A stretch of 37,808 nt of DNA from positions 1 through 37,808 of the forward strand of contig JAJYLQ010000031.1 in the NCBI GenBank assembly GCA_021787595.1, read 5' to 3'. This stretch comes from Chloroflexota bacterium. GTDB taxonomy: Bacteria; Chloroflexota; Anaerolineae; Anaerolineales; Villigracilaceae. Shown one piece after another: positions 32,212 through 37,808 of the stretch; the stretch's first letter is position 1; the number at the start of each line of letters is the position of its first letter. The position numbers were made by a program, and so were the translations under genes. The notes beneath the pieces were generated by a model. That model did not search any database and was not told the origin of the DNA. It saw only the letters and a program-made list of their open reading frames with translations.

Positions 32212-34407
32212 TTAGGGCACAACCAGCCCTTGAATCTCTCCATGTACATCGGCCGAGATGAAAGCCTCACAATTTTCAGGTTGGAAGATTACTACAGTGC
32301 GTTCATCGGTATTCGATTGTGCCAGGCTCACGCCCAACCACTTTCCATCTGTGCTCCAGACAATGCTGGAGATCGCCTCTGCCGGTCTATCCACAACAAG
32401 ACGACGTTCAGAACCATCTATACGCATCAGGTAGATACTGCTATTCCCGCTGTCCCGGTACGCAACCCATGCTCCATCCGGTGAGACAGTTGCATAGGGC
32501 GCTTTGTGCGACGAATCTTCGAGCACGAACAAATCCTGCAATTTACCAGTTGCAACATCCACCGCCTGCAACGTGAAACCGCGTGCGTCAGGTGTTGCGA
32601 TATACAATTTTTCTCCATCAGGTGACCAACCAGCCAGCGCGAAGGTAATTGAGTTGATTGGGATATGTCGTGGGTTGGAGCCATCCAGACCGATAATGTT
32701 GAGGTTCCTGTTATCCACATTCGCAACGAGTTCACCATCCGGCGATATGTGTGGATCGTATCCGGTTGCACCCGCCAATATCCCATCCTTGTCAGTGGCC
32801 AGGTCCACAATATGGAGATTGCTATCTGCACCAGAATAAACCACTTCCTTGCCATCTGGAGAAAAGGCTGCCCAGTTTCCTCGCAGCGCGACAGTTTGAT
32901 TTTGGCCCCCATTGATATTGGTAAGGTACACACCCCAATTTATACCGTCCAGTGATTCGTATGACAATACCTTGCCGGACAAACCGGTTGGAATCGGCGC
33001 AAGCTTCTGTAGTGTAGTGCTCGTCAGGCAAGCTATGTTTGGCGTCGCGGATGCTGTTGCTGGAGCAGGAACGGGCGAAACGCTGGGTTGCCATGTAATC
33101 GACCATGGGCCTGATATGCGAACAGACTGGACCGCTACAACTAGCGTCAATTTGCCCGAAGGTACAGCACCCTCAAAAACGTTGCTCTGATTGAAATTTC
33201 CCTTTCCATCGCCTCCACCGCCACCACCAGATGCACTGAACCCCTTGATCCATACACCCACTCCAGTGACACGCGGATCTGCCTTAAGCTTAAACTTGTA
33301 ACCATCCGTCAAACGCTGGATGGACGACAGCGTTATATGATAACCATTTGATACAAGATCCTTGTTCAGAATCCAATTTTGATTTATCTGCGGATTGGGG
33401 CCGGTATTGAAATCCAGTTTGACCTCATCCACTGAAGGCAACCCGGCATTGACAAAATCAACTGTGATAGTCAGTGGCCACGCCTGCTGCCTGCCTTTGA
33501 TTTCATAAGCCCACGTCGCCTCACCCGTCTGGTTCGAAATGGCATCTACATCGTTGGGAACAGTTGTGAAGACTTCATTTCCATTTGCATCGGTAATTCT
33601 TATTCGTGAAATTGAACCCAGTGTCATGCTGCTGGCAGGTAATGCCGTCGAATTGAATTTGCCAATCAAGATATAGCCGTCCTGTGTTTCGATGATCTTG
33701 TCCAAAGATAAAGGCCGGGAACTCGAATTTGGCGCGCCTTCACTCGATGCAGGTGATGGCGAAATCTCTATGATTGGCATCACGGTCAGATTTGCTGGCG
33801 CAGGAATGAAGCGCAACTGCAATGCCCAACTTCCGGGTAATACATCCGGCAGCGTGCCGGAAATGCAGGGCAGGTCAAAAGTAGCCTGGTTAACGTTGGC
33901 AGGAATGGCAGAAAAAACAGCCTTACTTTCATATCCTGTTCCCCAACCGCCACCGCCGCTGGAGAACAACAAGCTTGTTCCATCTGGAAGAAGCAGTTCA
34001 GGCGTTTTGTTGCAGCCGAGGACGCCTTCGCTCGCAGAATAGGCATCCACCGGAATGCCCTCGATCTTGTAAAGCACCACAGTTTTGTCAGTGCTCAATA
34101 CGACTTGCTCAACGGTAACTGTGACACCATTGCGCGTTTGTGTAACAGGTCGGTCAAGGACACGCAATGGGGCGCCTCGTTCAATAATGCCTACGCCGGG
34201 GATAAAACCGAGCATATTACCTACTGCGTAGGCTACACCAGTTAGCGACAAAAGAATAAGGACGACCATGAGTATGATCAGAGCTGGCCGGGCGCGAAGT
34301 GCATAAATCAGAGAATTCCTTTTCTGCAAGCGCGCTTCGATGCGCGGCCATAAATCAATGTCGTCCGGCACACCGCGGCGAGCGATTCTTTCCAGTGCGT
34401 CTTTCAT
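32212..34407 (-). CDS. Membrane-anchored anti-sigma-like protein with TolB-type propeller
   Basis: A 731-residue protein. Residues 1-40 (ALERIARRGVPDDIDLWPRI) would be cytoplasmic and could bind the sigma factor. One membrane helix spans about 41-64. The outside part begins with a DUF4179-like beta domain (NGVTVTVEQVVLSTDKTVVLYKI) and continues through further beta modules. The last 230 residues hold at least five PD40 repeats (FSPDGKEVVYS, ISPDGELVA, WSPDGEKLYIA, VSPDGAWVAY, WSTDGKWLGV) that should build a propeller. The start at 34407 lies 7 bases after the sigma-factor stop; a longer frame to 34473 overlaps that gene and is less likely. The position and topology suggest an anti-sigma role. 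The ligand is unknown. Confidence 0.8.
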   Translation of the reverse strand: MKDALERIARRGVPDDIDLWPRIEARLQKRNSLIYALRARPALIILMVVLILLSLTGVAYAVGNMLGFIPGVGIIERGAPLRVLDRPVTQTRNGVTVTVEQVVLSTDKTVVLYKIEGIPVDAYSASEGVLGCNKTPELLLPDGTSLLFSSGGGGWGTGYESKAVFSAIPANVNQATFDLPCISGTLPDVLPGSWALQLRFIPAPANLTVMPIIEISPSPASSEGAPNSSSRPLSLDKIIETQDGYILIGKFNSTALPASSMTLGSISRIRITDANGNEVFTTVPNDVDAISNQTGEATWAYEIKGRQQAWPLTITVDFVNAGLPSVDEVKLDFNTGPNPQINQNWILNKDLVSNGYHITLSSIQRLTDGYKFKLKADPRVTGVGVWIKGFSASGGGGGGDGKGNFNQSNVFEGAVPSGKLTLVVAVQSVRISGPWSITWQPSVSPVPAPATASATPNIACLTSTTLQKLAPIPTGLSGKVLSYESLDGINWGVYLTNINGGQNQTVALRGNWAAFSPDGKEVVYSGADSNLHIVDLATDKDGILAGATGYDPHISPDGELVANVDNRNLNIIGLDGSNPRHIPINSITFALAGWSPDGEKLYIATPDARGFTLQAVDVATGKLQDLFVLEDSSHKAPYATVSPDGAWVAYRDSGNSSIYLMRIDGSERRLVVDRPAEAISSIVWSTDGKWLGVSLAQSNTDERTVVIFQPENCEAFISADVHGEIQGLVVP

Positions 34408-34414
34408 AAAGTGG

Positions 34415-34996
34415 TTATTCACTTTTGCTGCCCTTATCCACGAGCAGGACACGCAAGCGTTCACGCGCTGCATTTAGCAGCCACTTGATTGTGCCGGGAG
34501 CAGCCTTCAGTTCTGTCGCCATCTCTTTCTCACTCATTTCCAGAAAGTACCTTTGCACGATCACTGCCCGCTGACGCGGTGACAACTTCTGCATTGCATC
34601 CCAAATCTGCTGGCTGTTTTCGAGAGACATCACTTGTGATTCCACAGATTCCATCTGCGCGGTCAACTGTGCGAAAGCCTCCTCTTCCGTGCCATCATCC
34701 CCCAGTTGAACCTCTTTTAAAGTCTTTTTCATCGCTCTCACCGCGGCATGTACGACACCTTGTAAAAACCAGGGCCCGAACGGCCGTGCTGAATCGAAAC
34801 TACGCATAGAATGATAAACTCCGAGGAAGGCATCCTGCACAACGTCCTCGGCCAGTTGCAGGTCATGGGTTATTAAATAGGCCGTGCGAACAGCCCTGAC
34901 CTGATAGTTTTGGACTAAGACCTCCAGCCCGACGGCTTCGCCGTGCTTCAAGCGCCGGATAGCCTCCCGCTCATCCAAACGTCCATCCTCTTCCAT
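34415..34996 (-). CDS. ECF-type RNA polymerase sigma factor
   Basis: Alternative sigma factor of 193 residues with regions 2 and 4 only. Region 2 is VRTAYLITHDLQLAEDVVQDAF (residues 36-57) and onward; region 4 is LSPRQRAVIVQRYFLEMSEKEMA with the recognition helix AAPGTIKWLLNAARERL (138-181). The linker is long (about residues 93-130) and acidic. It begins 4 bases after the stop of a lipoprotein gene and is followed after 7 bases by the membrane protein, the usual order for sigma/anti-sigma. No ribosome site is seen, but TAAAAT ends six bases before the ATG. Confidence 0.92.
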   Translation of the reverse strand: MEEDGRLDEREAIRRLKHGEAVGLEVLVQNYQVRAVRTAYLITHDLQLAEDVVQDAFLGVYHSMRSFDSARPFGPWFLQGVVHAAVRAMKKTLKEVQLGDDGTEEEAFAQLTAQMESVESQVMSLENSQQIWDAMQKLSPRQRAVIVQRYFLEMSEKEMATELKAAPGTIKWLLNAARERLRVLLVDKGSKSE

Positions 34997-35000
34997 TAGC

Positions 35001-36137
35001 TTATTTTAAGCTGATTTCCACAAACCACGAGCCAACGATTGTTCGTATGAAGGCAGATTTCACCAACGTATAAGCATCCTCTGCTGACATGTCAGATGGG
35101 CGGGAAATTACCTCGAACCAGTGTTGTTGCTCACCCCGCAATTTGAATTCGATGCAGTGGATTTTGAGGCCCGGATGCAAAACCTCCATAGTTTGCTTCA
35201 CGCTTTCACAGTCCTGCATAGTGACCAAGCCAGAATCGGTATTGTCAATTTGCACTTGGTTGATCCCCGCGCGGAACGACGACGCTGAACCAAGCGGAAA
35301 AGCAAAAGGAATAGTGAAGGAATAGCATCTATGTGTACTCTGAAGAGTCGTATTGCGATCAAAGGGAAAGGGATAGGTAGGCAGCCACTCAGTGGAGTAA
35401 GCCTCCTGGCTATCATAGATCAATTCAGCCGTGGGCCTCCAGAGATGATGATCCTGAGTTTCCAAGCAGGCATCCAGCCAGGTGACGGATGGATTCACGG
35501 TTATTTTTTGGATCTGTACGGCGACCGCCTGGTCTTCGATCTCACTGGAGGGAAACCGGGTTAAATTCTTGGCAGCCGGCTGGAATTGCAATGGGATATT
35601 GTAAGCCCCCGCTGCTGGAAGCGTTATTGTAGAGACAGAGTTGGTCGCCCTCACTTCTCCCAGTTCCAGGCTCAAGCTGAGCGGTCCATTAAGTTTAGGG
35701 GCCAACCCAGCCTGATAAAAGTGAGACAGACTGAAAAGATAATCTGCAAAGCCATCGCCTTCTGCCTGTTTTGAGCAATACCAATAGTTATTTTGAGTTA
35801 ACGCGTAGAACTCATTCAACTCAATTTGATCGGGATTCCGATATAGTAACAAGTTATTGTCGGCGCTCTGGATTTCGAGTTGGGTGAGCGGGCAGCGCAA
35901 CCGGAATCCCCGCGGCACGGGATAATGCTTAATCGAGACCTCCATTGCAAAACGACTTTGGTCTTGATAGGTCCACTCGATCTGAACCTGAAGGTCTTCA
36001 CGGGCGGGGTTGTACATACCGCCCGGCGACCCGGAAGCAGTCTCTCTAACAGGTGAAAGAGAAGAGCAAGCTACTCCTGCCAAGCAGAATACGCCACCAA
36101 TAAGTAACCTCAAGAATTGCACACCTAAGCGAAACAT
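35001..36137 (-). CDS. Lipoprotein of unknown function with conserved C-terminal module
   Basis: A 378-residue exported lipoprotein. The start at 36137 is followed by a signal peptide with lipobox LAGVAC (Cys24); an upstream in-frame ATG at 36203 would place extra residues before it. The mature part is beta-rich, without a family I recognise. The last 110 residues (from HRCYSFTIPFAF to IVGSWFVEISLK) match the fragment at 37345-37692, and the last 60 match the end of the lipoprotein at 36151-37260. It lies 13 bases after that gene and 4 bases before the sigma factor, so all are one transcript. It may be a sensor or target of the sigma circuit. Confidence 0.75.
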   Translation of the reverse strand: MFRLGVQFLRLLIGGVFCLAGVACSSLSPVRETASGSPGGMYNPAREDLQVQIEWTYQDQSRFAMEVSIKHYPVPRGFRLRCPLTQLEIQSADNNLLLYRNPDQIELNEFYALTQNNYWYCSKQAEGDGFADYLFSLSHFYQAGLAPKLNGPLSLSLELGEVRATNSVSTITLPAAGAYNIPLQFQPAAKNLTRFPSSEIEDQAVAVQIQKITVNPSVTWLDACLETQDHHLWRPTAELIYDSQEAYSTEWLPTYPFPFDRNTTLQSTHRCYSFTIPFAFPLGSASSFRAGINQVQIDNTDSGLVTMQDCESVKQTMEVLHPGLKIHCIEFKLRGEQQHWFEVISRPSDMSAEDAYTLVKSAFIRTIVGSWFVEISLK

Positions 36138-36150
36138 TGCCGGAACCCCA

Positions 36151-37260
36151 TCATTTGATCGTAAGCGTCCAAGGGCCATAAATCGCCTGTTCGATGGTAT
36201 CAAAAATGATTTGCTGAGCCTTCTCCCTCGTCATCCCGTCCGGCAGTTGCAAATTGGTGTAATACCCAGCCCCGCTGAAATTGCATTGGAAATCCAGTCC
36301 GGGGTATTTTGCGATGAGACCGGGTTTGGCGGCTTGGCAGGCATCATTCGGAGCACCAGGTGGAGGCGCCATGCGAAGGGCAGTATCAATCGAGAGCACG
36401 ATATGTTGAGCTTGTTCGAGCTGTGCCGCGCTAACTTGATATTTCATGAAATAACAGCCCCAAGGTTGGATGCTCCCGCCATCTAGGAAAGGCGCTGGCT
36501 CTTGATCGATGAGCAAGGACGGAGCAGGAGACCCCAGCGAATAATAGCGATTAGGCACCGTCATGCAAAAATCTATCGTGGCACTCTGGGCATCGTGCGT
36601 GAAACTCGTCAATGTAGTCGTGATGCCGTTAGCTGTACCGCCGCCTCCGGCAGCCACAAGATTGCAGGGTTGACCAGAGTCGCAGACCATGATTTTTACC
36701 CAAACACTGTTTCCTCCACCTACCTGTACGGTTTCGCCATATTCGTTCTTGAGAGACCAATAGACAGTATAGGTGCCTGGCGTGGTCGGCGCGGTCAGTG
36801 AGACCGAAATGCTAACGGTTTGGCCGGGCGGCGTTTCCTGTGAAAGATTGATTTGTGAAGGGCCGCCAAGCGCGTTTGGGGTAGCCGGGTCCAAGACGAG
36901 AGCATACGATGTCGTCCAAGTTGCGTTGCCAATGTTTTTTAGCTCGAAGGTTTTGTCGAACTTCTCGCCTGGCTTGAGCGTTGAGTTATCAGGGTAATTC
37001 TCACTCACAAACGCGGCTCGGTCAGTTGTCGTTGGCAGGTAAGTCGAAGTCGCAGGGATCGGTGTAGGTGTGAACGGTACTTCCGGTGTGGATGTTGTAG
37101 CCGGGACAATAGTGGGAGAGACCAGAACAGTAGCCGTGGCCTCCGTTGTAGAACTGGCTGTGGCCGTAGGAGGGGTTTGATTCGTCACGGAACAACCAGC
37201 TATCAATGTAAAGGCAAGGAGACACCCCAATCTAAGCCTATTTGTAAGTGCGGAGTTCAT
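36151..37260 (-). CDS. NBR1-Ig-like lipoprotein of the sigma-factor operon
   Basis: A 369-residue exported lipoprotein with lipobox LIAGC (Cys23). A Thr/Pro/Ser-rich linker spans about 25-80. An Ig-like domain of the type found next to BRCA1 in NBR1 follows (FVSENYPDNSTLKPGEKFDKT onward, NIGNATW, TPGTYTVYWSLKNEYGETV, residues 83-190). The second half is beta-rich and ends with the module LPDGMTREKAQQIIFDT ... GPWTLTIK. The ribosome site AAAGGA supports the start. This is the first gene of the series lipoprotein-lipoprotein-sigma-antisigma, and lies just after a strong terminator. Probably surface-exposed; ligand unknown. Confidence 0.82.
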   Translation of the reverse strand: MNSALTNRLRLGCLLAFTLIAGCSVTNQTPPTATASSTTEATATVLVSPTIVPATTSTPEVPFTPTPIPATSTYLPTTTDRAAFVSENYPDNSTLKPGEKFDKTFELKNIGNATWTTSYALVLDPATPNALGGPSQINLSQETPPGQTVSISVSLTAPTTPGTYTVYWSLKNEYGETVQVGGGNSVWVKIMVCDSGQPCNLVAAGGGGTANGITTTLTSFTHDAQSATIDFCMTVPNRYYSLGSPAPSLLIDQEPAPFLDGGSIQPWGCYFMKYQVSAAQLEQAQHIVLSIDTALRMAPPPGAPNDACQAAKPGLIAKYPGLDFQCNFSGAGYYTNLQLPDGMTREKAQQIIFDTIEQAIYGPWTLTIK

Positions 37261-37298
37261 TTCGTCCTTTCAGATCAATCTTTACGAGAAAGAAAAAC

Positions 37299-37330
37299 TG
37301 TCTGTGGAGGATGGTTATCCTCCACAGACA
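37299..37330 (-). terminator. Strong hairpin terminator before the lipoprotein-sigma operon
   Basis: A perfect 14-bp stem with a 4-base loop, followed on the minus strand by GTTTTTCTTT. It ends the fragment at 37345 and leaves only about 38 bases before the next start codon, so the operon may rely on regulated read-through or a compact promoter. Confidence 0.85.
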
Positions 37331-37344
37331 ACCAGATACCACCC

Positions 37345-37692
37345 CTATCTCAGTTCAACATCGGTCTGCCAGTTTCCAGGAATTTCATCCATGGAAGCCT
37401 GCTGGATCAACTGGATGGCTTGCGCGTCGCTCATTCCTTCCGGCTTGGAGAGAAGCTGAATATAGGCGCCACCACCGCCCTTGCCACTCCTGACAACAAC
37501 TTGGAAATCCAATTGTGGCTGGTCGCGATGCAAGCGGGCTTTGGCCGCAGCTGCACCAATATCGGTTAACAATCCTCCACCTACCTCCAGCGAGAGTTTT
37601 TCGAGTTTCAACGTTCCAACTGGGGAAACACTGTTTGCCGCCGACACGGGGAAAGTGAACAAAAAGCAGCGGGTCTGGGACTTCGGTGTCAC
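37345..37692 (-). pseudogene. Truncated paralogue of the 35001-36137 lipoprotein
   Basis: An open frame of 115 codons from a GTG at 37692. Its sequence aligns end to end with the C-terminal 110 residues of the lipoprotein at 35001-36137 (TRCFLFTFPVSAANS against HRCYSFTIPFAF; PEGMSDAQAIQLIQQA against PSDMSAEDAYTLVKSA; GNWQTDVELR against GSWFVEISLK). The N-terminal two thirds and the signal peptide are missing. In-frame TAA lies about 20 bases upstream of the GTG. It is therefore most likely a decayed fragment, although a short secreted-less product cannot be excluded. A terminator follows it. Confidence 0.65.
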
Positions 37693-37808
37693 CGCAGTTA
37701 AGCGTGGTTAGGTGGCCCATTGTTGAATCGAGTGAAGCCTAGCGGCCGAAGGTCTGCCGCGTCGAACAGGCGGCTTCCAAGGCGGAGGCGGCACCTTGAA
37801 TGCAAATA
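37693..37808. other. Junction sequence at the right window edge
   Basis: No gene is supported. It contains GTTAGGT (37707-37713), which has the form of an integron attC core, and an imperfect GAAGCC/GGCTTC inverted pair. A full attC cannot be folded from what is visible. The sequence is unrelated to the missing part of the lipoprotein paralogue. Confidence 0.4.

Overview
The window looks like chromosomal DNA of an uncultured Anaerolineae-type member of Chloroflexota. This is inferred from gene content and protein style, not from a marker gene. The supporting signs are a two-subunit 2-oxoacid:ferredoxin oxidoreductase, Thr/Pro-rich lipoproteins with an NBR1-type Ig domain, a DUF4179-like anti-sigma protein carrying a propeller, a glutaredoxin-thioredoxin reductase fusion, and many short palindromic dispersed repeats. 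Moderate GC, short intergenic gaps and overlapping genes fit a free-living bacterium.

Layout. (1) 38-5928, minus strand: a drug-export operon, marR > ABC half-transporter > ABC half-transporter > truncated MFS pump. (2) 6222-7786: an IS701-like insertion sequence with perfect ends, a 4-bp target duplication and a transposase broken by two frameshifts. (3) 8076-10121, plus: a DUF255/YyaL thioredoxin-fold protein, convergent with tatA across a shared terminator. (4) 10160-15182, minus: tatA, fabH, fabF, an unusual HAD-DinB fusion, a small Cys-rich protein and elongation factor P. (5) 15365-20331, minus: a tightly overlapping cluster hsp20 > lon > response regulator > GNAT > mogA, preceded by tpx and tRNA-Arg(TCT). 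(6) 20338-22932, minus: a DEDDh exonuclease followed by two coupled genes of unknown function with winged-helix-like segments. (7) 23018-26733, plus: a GntR/FCD regulator under a consensus promoter, then korA and korB. (8) 26783-28748: a lipoprotein, arfB (ribosome rescue) and an EamA transporter. (9) 28848-31916, minus: an FAD oxidoreductase overlapping a glutaredoxin, then a Grx-TrxR fusion, separated by repeats. (10) 32212-37692, minus: an extracytoplasmic signalling operon of two lipoproteins, an ECF-like sigma factor and a membrane-anchored anti-sigma/propeller protein, behind a truncated paralogue of one lipoprotein.

How they may work together: regions 5, 8 and 9 suggest protein quality control, translation rescue and thiol-redox housekeeping. 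Region 7 is ferredoxin-linked oxoacid metabolism under local GntR control. Region 10 is probably a cell-envelope sensing circuit. The best candidates for undescribed biology are the two-gene winged-helix module (20338-22360) and the sigma-factor operon, whose lipoproteins share a homologous C-terminal module that is also kept in the adjacent gene fragment.
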